DNA of 64,000 nucleotides from Streptomyces sp. MMG1121. Lineage in GTDB: Bacteria; Actinomycetota; Actinomycetes; Streptomycetales; Streptomycetaceae. This document shows, piece after piece, positions 54,086 to 62,542 of this stretch. A model generated the notes under the pieces. That model saw nothing but the letters and a program-made list of their open reading frames with translations. It had not been told where the DNA came from and did not search any database. The stretch lies in the NCBI RefSeq assembly GCF_001280015.1, contig NZ_LGDV01000201.1, forward strand, positions 62,001 to 126,000. The letters run 5' to 3'. Position 1 is the stretch's first letter, and every line of letters begins with the position of its first letter. Both the position numbers and the translations under genes were made by a program.

Positions 54086-55513
54086 CTACCGCACCTGTGC
54101 CGGTGCCCGTGTCACCCCCGTCGCGGCGGGGGTCGTCGCAGGACCGGGGCGGCGGGCCGGGACCAGGAGGGCGGCGCCGGCCGCGGCCAGGCAGAGGAGG
54201 GCGAGCAGGGCCCAGCCGTGGGTGTAGCCGGAGGCGTAGGGCAGTCCGGAGGGCTGGAGGCGGCCGGTCACCAGGACGCTGGTGAGCGCGGCGCCGATGG
54301 AGCCGCCGATGGTGCGGATGTTGGCGTTCATACCGGTGGCGGCGCCGGTCTGCTCGGGCGGGACGCTGCCGACGATCAGGTTGGCCATGGAGGCGAAGGC
54401 GAGTCCGATGCCCAGGCCGAACAGCCCGGCGACCACGGCTATCTGCCACTGCTCGTCATGCCAGAGCGTGAGGAAACCGCAGGCCAGCGCACCGAGCGCG
54501 GCACCCGTGGTGAGCAGCGCCTTGGCGCCGACCCGGGGCTCCAGACGGCCCGAGAGGACGCCCGAGACGAACATCGCCAGCAGCATCGGCAGCATGAGGA
54601 GGCCGGCGGCGGTGACGCTCGCGCCGAAGCCGTAGCCGGCCGCGGACGGCGTCTGGACGAAGCCGGGCAGGAAGGACCAGATCGCGTACATGCCCGCGCC
54701 GAAGAGCAGGGCGGCGGCGTTGGTCGTCCACACCGCCGGCAGCCGCATCACACGCAGGTCGATGAGCGGGCTGCGGGAGCGGGCCTCGGCGGTCAGCCAC
54801 ACGGCGAACAGCACCACGGCGGCGGCGAACAGGCCGAGCACCTTCGGCGAGCCCCAGCCCCACTGCCCGGCCTGGCTCAGCGGCAGCAGCAGGGCAACCA
54901 GCCAGGCGGAGAGCAGGGCGGCGCCGAGCCAGCTCACCCTCCCCCGGGCCCGCTCGGCCGACTCGGGGACGTAGGCCACGGCGATCAGGACCGTGGCCGC
55001 GACGATCGCCACCGGGATCCAGAAGAGCCAGCGGTAGTCGAGCGCGGAGACGATCGGCCCGGCGGCCACCATGCCGACCCCGCCACCGGCGGCGATCACC
55101 GCGGAGAGGTTGCTGATGGCCGCGCCGACCTCGGCCGGGGCGAACTCGTCCCGGATGATGCCGAAGGACAGGGGGAAGAGGGCGCCGCCGACGCCCTGGA
55201 CGACCCGGGCGACGATGAGGACGCCGATGTCCGGCGCGAGCGCGGCGACGAGGCAGCCCGCGAGGACGGTCAGCAGGACGGCGACGAGCGTGCGCTTCTT
55301 GCCCACGAGGTCGCCGACCCGGCCGAGGATCGGGGTGAAGACCGAGGCGGACAGCAGGTACGCCGTCATCACCCAGGTCGCGGTCGACTGGGAGGTGTGC
55401 AGGGCGTGCTGGACGGTCGGCAGGGCCGGCGCGATCAGCGACTGGAGCATGGAGAACACGCCCGCACCGGTCGCGAGGACCGCGAAGGTGAGGCGGGTGG
55501 ACTTGCGGGGCAT
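54086..55513 (-). CDS. MFS multidrug exporter (EmrB/QacA-like)
   Basis: A 475-residue major facilitator with ~12-14 membrane helices. It has the motif ATWVMTAYLLSASVFTPILGRVGDLVGKKRTLV (motifs D1 and A) and RVVQGVGGALFPLSFGIIRDEF. It likely pumps out drugs or own antibiotics using the proton gradient. It is divergent from a TetR regulator, with three operator repeats between them. ATG 55513 behind a GGAG-type site. Confidence 0.88.
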   Translation of the reverse strand: MPRKSTRLTFAVLATGAGVFSMLQSLIAPALPTVQHALHTSQSTATWVMTAYLLSASVFTPILGRVGDLVGKKRTLVAVLLTVLAGCLVAALAPDIGVLIVARVVQGVGGALFPLSFGIIRDEFAPAEVGAAISNLSAVIAAGGGVGMVAAGPIVSALDYRWLFWIPVAIVAATVLIAVAYVPESAERARGRVSWLGAALLSAWLVALLLPLSQAGQWGWGSPKVLGLFAAAVVLFAVWLTAEARSRSPLIDLRVMRLPAVWTTNAAALLFGAGMYAIWSFLPGFVQTPSAAGYGFGASVTAAGLLMLPMLLAMFVSGVLSGRLEPRVGAKALLTTGAALGALACGFLTLWHDEQWQIAVVAGLFGLGIGLAFASMANLIVGSVPPEQTGAATGMNANIRTIGGSIGAALTSVLVTGRLQPSGLPYASGYTHGWALLALLCLAAAGAALLVPARRPGPATTPAATGVTRAPAQVR

Positions 55514-55557
55514 GAAGGAGCCTCTCCGAAATCCAGAGAATGGTGCGCTGGTAAAGT

Positions 55558-55619
55558 GGAGGTACCCCTCCACTGTAGCGGAGGGGTACCTCCGGTTCAA
55601 GATGCGGAGGTGATCCTCC
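55558..55619. promoter_or_regulatory. Three tandem operators, MFS/TetR intergenic
   Basis: Three copies of a GGAGG-N4-CCTCC dyad: 55558-55571 (spacer TACC), 55580-55593 (GGTA) and 55606-55619 (TGAT). The first two are also mirror images of each other around ACTGTAGC. Centres are 22 and 26 bp apart. They fit binding of several TetR dimers controlling both genes. Confidence 0.7.
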
Positions 55620-55647
55620 GATTCACCGAGTCCTCCGGGAGGCAGCA

Positions 55648-56226
55648 GTGACGGCCACGTCGTTCCCCGTCGGCGAGATCGTGGCGGCCCGCCGACCGCA
55701 CCGCAAGGACGCCGCCCGCAACTACGACGCCCTGCTCACCGCCGCCCGTGAGGCGTTCGCCGAGCACGGCTCGGACGCCTCGCTGGAGGACATCGCGCGC
55801 CGCGCGGGCGTCGGCATCGGCACGCTGTACCGGAACTTCCCCACCCGCCGCGATCTGTTCGAGAGCGTCTACGCGGACGAGGTCAACGCCCTGTGCACGG
55901 CGGCCGTGGAGGTCGCCGACCGGGAGCCGTGGCAGGCGCTGACGGCCTGGCTGGACCGGTTCGCCGGGTACATGGTCACCAAGCGCGCGGTACGCGAGGC
56001 GCTCAACGACGAGTCGGAGATCTTCCAGTCCTGCCGCGAGTCGATGTACGCCGCCGGCGGCCCGCTGCTGGAGCGCGCCCAGCAGGCCGGGGCGGCCCGG
56101 GCGGACATGGACTTCGGCGATCTGCTGCGGCTGGTCGCCGGGATCACGGCCACCGCGTTCGACGACGACGCCCAGCGCGACCGGGTCCTGGCGATCGCGC
56201 TCGACGGCGTACGCACCGGCCGCTGA
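55648..56226 (+). CDS. TetR-family regulator of the MFS exporter
   Basis: A 192-residue TetR repressor. The N-terminal helix-turn-helix reads ALLTAAREAFAEHGSDASLEDIARRAGVGIGTLYRNFPTRRDLFESVY, a textbook match. The C-terminal half is a variable ligand domain. GTG 55648, GGGAGG upstream. It likely represses the divergent exporter and itself through the GGAGG-N4-CCTCC sites; the ligand is probably an exporter substrate. Confidence 0.9.
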   Translation: MTATSFPVGEIVAARRPHRKDAARNYDALLTAAREAFAEHGSDASLEDIARRAGVGIGTLYRNFPTRRDLFESVYADEVNALCTAAVEVADREPWQALTAWLDRFAGYMVTKRAVREALNDESEIFQSCRESMYAAGGPLLERAQQAGAARADMDFGDLLRLVAGITATAFDDDAQRDRVLAIALDGVRTGR

Positions 56227-56238
56227 CCCGCCCACGCC

Positions 56239-56763
56239 CTACTTGATCAGTGCGTTCGCCACCACCACGATCACCCCGAGCAGCGCGTCCCCCAGCCCCA
56301 TGAGCACCGCGACCGGCCAGTTGCGGGACGACCAGCGGGCGGTGACCAGACCGAGGGCGAAGAGGATGACGATGTTGAGGCCGAAGGCCCAGTACTCGAC
56401 GCCGTTCGGGGGCCACCAGCCCCAGCCCGCGCCCGCCAGCACGAAGACCGTGGGCAGCACGGCCGCGACCAGCGTCCACTCGTCGCGCAGGGCGCGCAGG
56501 ACGTCCCAGCGGCGGTGCGGGGCACGCTCGGCGATGTAGTGGGCGTAGCCGTGGGCGAGCGCGGAGGCGCACGCGGTCACCAGCAGCCAGACGGCGTCGT
56601 AGCGGCGGCCCGCCGCGGTCGTGCGGCCGTACTGGGTGAGCGCGGCGACCATCGAGCTGGCGAGGACTGCGCCGTAGACCCCGCCGAAGAGGACGGCCTC
56701 GCGGGTGTCGTGCGACCGGCACGGCTCGCCCGGCCCGGCGGTGGCCACCGTGGAGTCAGCCAT
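56239..56763 (-). CDS. Small integral membrane protein of unknown function
   Basis: A 174-residue protein with about five hydrophobic helices (AVLFGGVYGAVLASSMVAAL, WLLVTACASALAHGYAHYI, WTLVAAVLPTVFVLAG, YWAFGLNIVILFALGLV, VAVLMGLGDALLGVIVVVA). It contains a conserved-looking HGYAHYIAE helix. ATG 56763 after GGGGAGC. It is convergent with the TetR gene by 12 bp and I do not recognise a family. Confidence 0.75.
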   Translation of the reverse strand: MADSTVATAGPGEPCRSHDTREAVLFGGVYGAVLASSMVAALTQYGRTTAAGRRYDAVWLLVTACASALAHGYAHYIAERAPHRRWDVLRALRDEWTLVAAVLPTVFVLAGAGWGWWPPNGVEYWAFGLNIVILFALGLVTARWSSRNWPVAVLMGLGDALLGVIVVVANALIK

Positions 56764-56893
56764 GCTCCCCACGGTCCCCCGGGCCCGCCCCCACCGCCAG
56801 CGGGCACACCCCGACGAAGTGTCCCGCGACCGGCCCCGATGCCCCACACACTGTCGGCCCCGGCCCGCCCGGCGCGCTGGCTAGGGTCGCCCC

Positions 56894-57238
56894 ATGACAC
56901 ACAGCTTCACGCTCCACATCCCCGACGCCGACCTCGAACCCGAGCCCCTCGAACCGGAGCAGATCGTCTCCGGGAACCCCGAGGTGACCGGGAAGGTGGT
57001 CTGGGAGTCCGAGGACGGCCGCCAGCTCCGGGGCATCTGGCAGATCACCCCGGGCGTGGTGACGGACACCGAGGCGGACGAGCTGTTCGTGGTGATCAGC
57101 GGGTCGGCGACGATCGAGGTCGAGGGCGGGCCGGTGCTGACGGTGGGGCCGGGCGACATGGCGGTGCTGCGCGCGGGCGACCGTACGACGTGGACGGTGC
57201 ACGAGACGCTGCGCAAGGCGTACGCGATCAATCTGTGA
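56894..57238 (+). CDS. Cupin-domain protein (ethanolamine-utilisation-type fold)
   Basis: A 114-residue single cupin. The second motif PGDMAVLRAGDRTTWTVHETLRK is of the DUF861/cupin_3 kind, and the first has TDTEADELFVVISGSATIEVEGG. Metal His residues are reduced (one His in WTVHE). It may bind a small ligand without classic enzyme chemistry. Its end overlaps the convergent LacI gene by 11 bp. ATG 56894. Confidence 0.8.
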   Translation: MTHSFTLHIPDADLEPEPLEPEQIVSGNPEVTGKVVWESEDGRQLRGIWQITPGVVTDTEADELFVVISGSATIEVEGGPVLTVGPGDMAVLRAGDRTTWTVHETLRKAYAINL

Positions 57239-58241
57239 GACCGGTGAGACCGGGCGGCGGCCCCGTCGTCCCGCGGATCTCCAGCGCCGGTGCGGCCAGC
57301 CGGAGGCGGCCCTCTGCCCCGGGTCGCTCGAACCGGTCGAGCAGACAGCGGGCGGCGCGCCGGCCGATCTCGTGCGGGGCGGTGTCGACGGTGGTCAGCC
57401 ACAGGTGCCGCAGCCGGGAGATGCTGGTGTTGTCGTAGCCGACGACCGAGAGGTCGTGCGGGACCCTGAGCCCCAGTTCCCCGGCGGCGGAGAGGGCGCC
57501 GACCGAGGCCATGTCGTTGACGGCGAAGATCGCCGTGGGCCGGTCGGGGCGGCTGAGCAGCCGTACGGTGCCCCGGTAGCCGCCCTCCTCGGTGAGGTCG
57601 CCCGGTTCGGTCAGCGGCTCGGCGCCGTGCGCCCGCATCGCCTCCTCGAAGCCGCGCCGGCGCAGCGCGCCCACCGCGCCGTGGCCCGCGAGGTGGGCGA
57701 TCCGGCGGTGACCGAGGCCGAGCAGGTGCTCCGTGGCGAGCCGGGCCCCGCGCTCGTCGTCCCCGGCGACGACGTCCACGCCGGGCAGCAGCGGCTCCCG
57801 GGCGCCCGCCACCACGACCGGCATCCGCCGGGCGAGCGCCCCGAGTTCGCCGGGGTCCGGGACCGTGCCGACCAGCACCAGGCCGTCCACGCCCAGGTCC
57901 ACGAAGGGTTCGGCGAGGTCGTGGCCGATGCGCCGGTTCAGCCGGGCGTCGGCGAGCAGCATGTGCAGACCGGCCGTGTGGAGCGGGGAGTTCAGGCCGT
58001 CCAGGAGGTCGACGAACCAGGGGTTGCGCAGGTCGTCGAGGAGGACGCCGACGGTCCGGGTGCGCTGTTCGCTCAGGCTGCGCGCGGCCGCGTTGGGCCG
58101 GTAGCCCAGCTCGCGCACGGCCCGCAGCACGGCCTCCCGCTTCTCGGGACCGACCGGGCCCGAGCCGCGCAGCACCAGGGAGACCAGCGATTTGGACACT
58201 CCGGCCCGTTCGGCCACGTCTCGGATGGTCGGCGGTCTCAT
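57228..58241 (-). CDS. LacI-family transcriptional repressor
   Basis: A 337-residue LacI repressor. The helix-turn-helix is TIRDVAERAGVSKSLVSLVLRGSG, with the hinge helix ELGYRPNAAARSLSE. The sugar-binding domain has DGLVLVGTVP and AIFAVNDMASVGALSA. It faces a Gfo/Idh/MocA gene; a CATGGA-N4-TCCATG dyad overlaps its own -10 and a matching site precedes the divergent gene. The likely ligand is a sugar or polyol. ATG 58241; the message may be leaderless. Confidence 0.9.
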   Translation of the reverse strand: MRPPTIRDVAERAGVSKSLVSLVLRGSGPVGPEKREAVLRAVRELGYRPNAAARSLSEQRTRTVGVLLDDLRNPWFVDLLDGLNSPLHTAGLHMLLADARLNRRIGHDLAEPFVDLGVDGLVLVGTVPDPGELGALARRMPVVVAGAREPLLPGVDVVAGDDERGARLATEHLLGLGHRRIAHLAGHGAVGALRRRGFEEAMRAHGAEPLTEPGDLTEEGGYRGTVRLLSRPDRPTAIFAVNDMASVGALSAAGELGLRVPHDLSVVGYDNTSISRLRHLWLTTVDTAPHEIGRRAARCLLDRFERPGAEGRLRLAAPALEIRGTTGPPPGLTGLTD

Positions 58242-58243
58242 GA

Positions 58244-58259
58244 CATGGACCGTTCCATG
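58244..58259. promoter_or_regulatory. LacI-type operator 1
   Basis: CATGGACCGTTCCATG is a 6+6 dyad (CATGGA, TCCATG), 3 bp from the LacI start codon. It fits autoregulation by the LacI protein. Confidence 0.5.
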
Positions 58260-58358
58260 CGGTGTACCACTCTGTCAAAGGGGCGACTCGGCGACTCCCT
58301 TCCCCGTCAGAGGGTTGACACCGGCCTATGTCCGAACAAAGGTGGCCTGGACAGAGGA

Positions 58359-58370
58359 TGGACCGGTCCA
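58359..58370. promoter_or_regulatory. LacI-type operator 2
   Basis: TGGACCGGTCCA is a perfect palindrome 22 bp before the oxidoreductase start; it shares TGGACCG-TCCA with operator 1. A TTGACA -35 lies at 58315-58320. Confidence 0.5.
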
Positions 58371-58391
58371 ACATGCCCAGGAGGGGCTGTC

Positions 58392-59552
58392 ATGGTGGAT
58401 GCGCTGGGTGTCGCCGTCGTCGGATTCGGCTGGATGGGCCGGGTGCACACCCAGGCGTACGCCCGGCTGCCGCACCACTATCCGCGGCTGCCGCTGCGGC
58501 CCCGGCTGGTGACCGTCGCCGAGGAGGTGCCGGGGCGGGCCGAGGAGGCCGCCGAGCGGTTCGGGTTCGCCTCCGCGACGCGCGACTGGCGGGAGGTGGC
58601 CGCCGATCCGCGGGTGCGGGCCGTCAGCATCACCGCCCCCAACTTCCTGCACCGCGAGATCGGCGTGGCGATGGCCGAGGCCGGCAAGCACATCTGGATC
58701 GAGAAGCCGGTGGGGCTGAGCGCCGAGGACGCCCGCGCGGTCGCCGACGCGGTCGCCAAGGCCGGAGTGCAGGGCACGGTCGGCTTCAACTACCGCAACG
58801 CGCCCGCCGTCGAGGCCGCCCGCGACCTGATCGCCGCCGGTGAGATCGGCACCGTGACACACGTCCGCATCCGTCTGTTCAGCGACTACGCCGCCCATCC
58901 GGACGGCGCCCTGACCTGGCGGTACGAGCGGGCGCGCGGCGGCAGCGGGGTGCTCGGCGACCTGGCCTCGCACGGCGCCGACCTGGCCCGTTTCCTGCTC
59001 GGCGACATCGCCTCGCTGACCGCCGACACCGCGGTCTTCGTCCCGGAGCGCGCCCGCCCGGCCGGCGCCACCGCGGGCCACGCGCTCGCCTCGGGGGGCG
59101 AGCCGGGCCCGGTGGAGAACGAGGACTACGTCAGCTGTCTGCTGCGCTTCGCCTCCGGCGCACGCGGGGTCCTGGAGGCGTGCCGGGTCTCGGTCGGCGA
59201 GCAGAACAACTACGGCTTCGAGGTGCACGGCACCAAGGGCGCGGTCTTCTGGGACTTCCGGCGGATGAACGAGCTGGCCCTCAGCCGGGGTACCACGTAC
59301 CAGGACCAGCCGGTGAGCACGGTGTACGTCGGCCCGGGCGCGGGCGAGTTCGCCGCGTTCCAGCCGGGCGCGGCCAACGCGATGGGCTACGACGACCTGA
59401 AGGTGATCGAGGCGTACCGGTTCGTACGCTCCATCGCCGAGGGGACACCGTACGGGGCGACGCTCGCCGACGCCGTGCACAGCGCGGCGGTGCTCGGTGC
59501 GATGACGCGGTCCGCCGAGCGCGGGAGCTGGGTGGAGGTCGGGGCCGGCTGA
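58392..59552 (+). CDS. Gfo/Idh/MocA-family sugar oxidoreductase
   Basis: A 386-residue NAD(P)-dependent dehydrogenase. The Rossmann motif VAVVGFGWMGRVHTQAYARL is at residues ~7-26, followed by ITAPNFLHREI and the catalytic-site EKPVGLS (EKP Lys). The C-terminal sheet has GVLGDLASHGADLARFLLG, with the family His. It probably oxidises a sugar, inositol or similar polyol. Its regulator is the divergent LacI protein. ATG 58392. Confidence 0.88.
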   Translation: MVDALGVAVVGFGWMGRVHTQAYARLPHHYPRLPLRPRLVTVAEEVPGRAEEAAERFGFASATRDWREVAADPRVRAVSITAPNFLHREIGVAMAEAGKHIWIEKPVGLSAEDARAVADAVAKAGVQGTVGFNYRNAPAVEAARDLIAAGEIGTVTHVRIRLFSDYAAHPDGALTWRYERARGGSGVLGDLASHGADLARFLLGDIASLTADTAVFVPERARPAGATAGHALASGGEPGPVENEDYVSCLLRFASGARGVLEACRVSVGEQNNYGFEVHGTKGAVFWDFRRMNELALSRGTTYQDQPVSTVYVGPGAGEFAAFQPGAANAMGYDDLKVIEAYRFVRSIAEGTPYGATLADAVHSAAVLGAMTRSAERGSWVEVGAG

Positions 59553-59571
59553 GCGCGGTGAGCCCGTTCGG

Positions 59572-60192
59572 TCAGGGCAGCTCGTGGGGTTCCCCGCGCC
59601 CGTTCGGGGCCGCCGGCCCCAGCCCCGTCACCCCCGCGACGAGTGCCTCGACCACCGGCCCCGGAGGGACGTCCGCTCCGCCACTGGTGCGGGCCAGGAG
59701 CGGCAGTTCGACCTGGACGCCGCCGAGCCGGGCCAGGTTGACCGGGTTCCTCGGATGCAGGCCGCGCAGGGCGACCGGGATCGCGTCGAGGTCCGTCACC
59801 GGCCGGAAGCGGGGGGCGAGGGCACCCAGTTCCCGGGCCAGGACGCGGGCCGCCTCGCGGTTGCCGCCGCCCAGGAAGATGGCGTCCGGTGCCTCGGCCC
59901 GCAGATGGCCGTGGAGGGAGACGGTCAGCCGGACCCGGTCGAGGAACGCGCGCAGGAGGGCGCAGTGCTCCACGGCCATGCGCGGGGACGGGATGTGCAC
60001 CGGCCGCCGCACCCCCGGCTGGGTGAAGACCAGGCTGCTGGCGCCGCAGCGGCGTGCCACGAGACCGGCGAGTTGCGAGGTGCCGCCCTCGTTGCTGCCG
60101 TGCAGCGCGAGCAGCCCGATGCCGCCACGGCCCGGTTCCAGGGTCGCGAGCAGGGGTACGCCCTCGATCTCCAGGCGTTCGGTACGGTTCAC
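59572..60192 (-). CDS. Poly-gamma-glutamate hydrolase-family (DUF867-like) protein
   Basis: A 206-residue cytosolic protein. Motifs ALHGSNEGGTSQLAG (family HGG-x-E-x-GTSELA, His/Glu metal ligands) and RLTVSLHGHLR with FLGGGNREAARVL match the PghP/YmaB-type zinc hydrolases. Known members cut poly-gamma-glutamate from phage or Bacillus; other cellular substrates are possible. GTG 60192 behind GAGGGGGA; TTG 60195 is an alternative. It lies 10 bp after the second LacI gene. Confidence 0.65.
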   Translation of the reverse strand: MNRTERLEIEGVPLLATLEPGRGGIGLLALHGSNEGGTSQLAGLVARRCGASSLVFTQPGVRRPVHIPSPRMAVEHCALLRAFLDRVRLTVSLHGHLRAEAPDAIFLGGGNREAARVLARELGALAPRFRPVTDLDAIPVALRGLHPRNPVNLARLGGVQVELPLLARTSGGADVPPGPVVEALVAGVTGLGPAAPNGRGEPHELP

Positions 60193-60202
60193 CAAGTCCC
60201 CC

Positions 60203-61234
60203 TCACTCGGCCGGCTGCGCGGGCATGTTGTACGGCGTCACGACCTGGATCGCGGAGGGCAGCACCGGTCCGGCCGGGGGCAGCGCGCCGTGCGCCCGCA
60301 TGACCAGATGGCAGGCCTCGCGCATGTCCTGGCGCAGATCGTGGTGGAGCACGGCGGAGAGCCGGTGGGCGCGCAGCAGGCGGGTGTTGTCGCGGTCGAG
60401 GTCGTGGGCGATGAACACCGCGCAGGCGCGGCCGAGGTCGGCGAAGGCGCGCAGGGTGGCGTCGTTGCCGCCGCCGATGGAGTACACGGCGCGGATCTCC
60501 GGGTCCCGTTCCAGGGCGGCGCGGACGAGGTCGTACTGGGTGGCGTCCAGGCCCTGTCCCTCGGCGATCTCCACCAGGGTCCGCTCGGGATGCCGGGCCC
60601 GCATCACGCTGCGGAACCCCATCTCGCGCTCCTCCTCGTTGCGGAAGAAGCCGCTGCTGAGGCTGGTGAGGACGTTGCCGGGCCGGTCGCCGAGCCACTG
60701 GCCCATCAGATAGGCGGCGGTGGCGCCGGCGGCCCGGTTGTCGCTGCCGACGCAGCCGAGCCGGCCGCTGGCGGGCAGGTCGGTCACCAGGGTGACGACC
60801 GGGATGCCGGCCGCGGTGAGCCGGCCCACGGCGGCGGTGACCTCGGGGACGTCCGGTGCCTTGAGGATCACGCCCTGGGAGCCGCGCCGGGCGATCCGGT
60901 CCAGTGTCGCGACCTGCTCGGCGGCCGGGCCGGTCTCGCGGAAGTGGAAGCGGGAGCGGACCACCGCCGGGTGCAGGGAAGGCAGTTCGGCCTCCAGAGC
61001 GGCGCGGACGGCGCTGCTGAACCGCTCGGGCGCCTGCACCACGATGTCGACCATGAAGGTGCGGCCGACCAGCCGGACCTGGGTGCGCTGCCGGTCGAGG
61101 TCGGCGATGGCCCGGTGCACCTCCCGTGCGGTGCTCTCCCGCACCCCTCCCCTGCCGTTCAGCACGCGGTCCACGGTGGCCTCGCTGAGACCTGCCTGAC
61201 GTGCGATTTCCCGGATCGGGAACGGATGGCCCAC
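60203..61234 (-). CDS. LacI-family regulator (inositol/polyol module)
   Basis: A 343-residue LacI-type protein. The helix-turn-helix reads PIREIARQAGLSEATVDRVLNGRGG. The periplasmic-binding-like domain has QGVILKAPDVPEVTAAVGRL, VVTLVTDLP and YSIGGGNDATLRAFADLG, typical of the group near inositol and sugar-acid genes. GTG 61234 with AAGGAG 7 bp upstream. It is divergent from a dioxygenase, SDR and MocA-type operon, and upstream of the hydrolase-like gene on its own strand. Confidence 0.88.
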   Translation of the reverse strand: MGHPFPIREIARQAGLSEATVDRVLNGRGGVRESTAREVHRAIADLDRQRTQVRLVGRTFMVDIVVQAPERFSSAVRAALEAELPSLHPAVVRSRFHFRETGPAAEQVATLDRIARRGSQGVILKAPDVPEVTAAVGRLTAAGIPVVTLVTDLPASGRLGCVGSDNRAAGATAAYLMGQWLGDRPGNVLTSLSSGFFRNEEEREMGFRSVMRARHPERTLVEIAEGQGLDATQYDLVRAALERDPEIRAVYSIGGGNDATLRAFADLGRACAVFIAHDLDRDNTRLLRAHRLSAVLHHDLRQDMREACHLVMRAHGALPPAGPVLPSAIQVVTPYNMPAQPAE

Positions 61235-61247
61235 GGCCCGGCTCCTT

Positions 61248-61289
61248 GAGGGGTTTTTGATGGCTGGCTGCTGGTTGTTCGAGGGGTTT
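61248..61289. repeat. Direct repeats in LacI/PhyH divergent region
   Basis: GAGGGGTTT occurs at 61248-61256 and 61281-61289, 33 bp (three helical turns) apart, in the low-GC divergent promoter. A possible operator pair for the LacI protein. Confidence 0.35.
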
Positions 61290-61361
61290 GTACTGACAAG
61301 AATGACAGGGCCCGGCCGCCCGCGTGGCCGAACGCCCTCACCTCCCGAAAAGAGGACACCG

Positions 61362-62528
61362 ATGTCCGTCGCCTCCGCGCCAGGCCGCACCTGGTTGTCC
61401 GAGCAGGACTGCGACCTCGACGCCTTCCGCGCCCTCATCGACCGGACGACCCGCCTCGCCGACCACCCGCACGCCGTGTCCGTACGCGACAACGTCCCGC
61501 TGTACGACGGCGAGCGGCTGCGCACGGCAGGTGACCGCGACGCGCTGCGGGCCGAGCTGGTGCGGGCGCTCGCCGACGGCCCGGGGATCTTCGTCGTACA
61601 GGGCGCCTTCCCGGATCCGGCGGTCGTCGACCGGCTCACCGCGGTGTTCGAGGCGCTCATCGCCGAGCAGCGCGCCGCCGGGGCCACAGCGGGCGACCAC
61701 TTCGCGGAGCCGGGCGCCAACGACCGGGTGTGGAACGCGCTGGAGAAGGCGGCCCTGTACGACCCGGAGGCGTTCGCCGACTACTACGCGAACGAGGTCC
61801 TGGCGCTGGTCTGCGCGGCCTGGCTGGGCCCGGGCTACCAGGTGACCTCGCAGGTCAACGTGGTCAACCCGGGCGGCGCCGGCCAGAGGGTGCACCGGGA
61901 CTACCACCTTGGCTTCCTGCGCAACGCGGTGGCGGCCGCCTATCCGGCGCAGGTGCACCGGCTCTCCCCCGTGCTCACGCTCCAGGGCGCGGTCGCCCAC
62001 TGCGACATGCCGGTGGAGTCGGGTCCGACGCTGTATCTGCCGTACTCGCAGCTGTACGAGCCCGGCTATCTGGCCTGGCGACTTCCGCGGTTCCAGGCGT
62101 ACTTCGAGGCACGCCACGTCCAACTCCCGCTCGTCAAGGGCGATGCCGTCTTCTTCAACCCCGCGCTCTTCCACGCCGCCGGCGGCAACAGGACCGCCGG
62201 CGTGCGGCGCACCGCCAATCTGCTCCAGGTCTCGTCGGCGTTCGGGCGCGCGATGGAGACGGTGGACCGGGAGGCGGTGGCGAACGCGGTGTTCCCGGTG
62301 CTGCTGCGGCGCGCGGCCGCCGGTGCCGACGCGGCATGGCTGGAGAACGTGATCGCGGCGAGCGCCGAGGGCTACCCCTTCCCGACCAACCTCGACAGCG
62401 ACCCGCCGGTGGACGGTCTGGCCCCGCCGGCGCAGGCGGACCTGGTGCGCCGGGCGGTGCGCGAGGGATGGGATCCGGGACTGCTGCGGACGCGGCTGCG
62501 GGCGGGCGCCGAGCGGCGCGAGAGCTGA
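61362..62528 (+). CDS. Phytanoyl-CoA dioxygenase (PhyH) family protein
   Basis: A 388-residue Fe(II)/2-oxoglutarate oxygenase. The iron facial triad reads QRVHRDYHLGF (HxD) and later NPALFHAAGGNRTAGVRRTANL (His, then Arg for 2-oxoglutarate). It is longer than many family members because of an N-terminal extension. The context (SDR, inositol-dehydrogenase-like, LacI) suggests oxidation of a cyclic polyol or related compound, not a lipid. ATG 61362, AGAGGA upstream. Confidence 0.85.
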   Translation: MSVASAPGRTWLSEQDCDLDAFRALIDRTTRLADHPHAVSVRDNVPLYDGERLRTAGDRDALRAELVRALADGPGIFVVQGAFPDPAVVDRLTAVFEALIAEQRAAGATAGDHFAEPGANDRVWNALEKAALYDPEAFADYYANEVLALVCAAWLGPGYQVTSQVNVVNPGGAGQRVHRDYHLGFLRNAVAAAYPAQVHRLSPVLTLQGAVAHCDMPVESGPTLYLPYSQLYEPGYLAWRLPRFQAYFEARHVQLPLVKGDAVFFNPALFHAAGGNRTAGVRRTANLLQVSSAFGRAMETVDREAVANAVFPVLLRRAAAGADAAWLENVIAASAEGYPFPTNLDSDPPVDGLAPPAQADLVRRAVREGWDPGLLRTRLRAGAERRES

Positions 62529-62542
62529 GAGGACGGACACTC

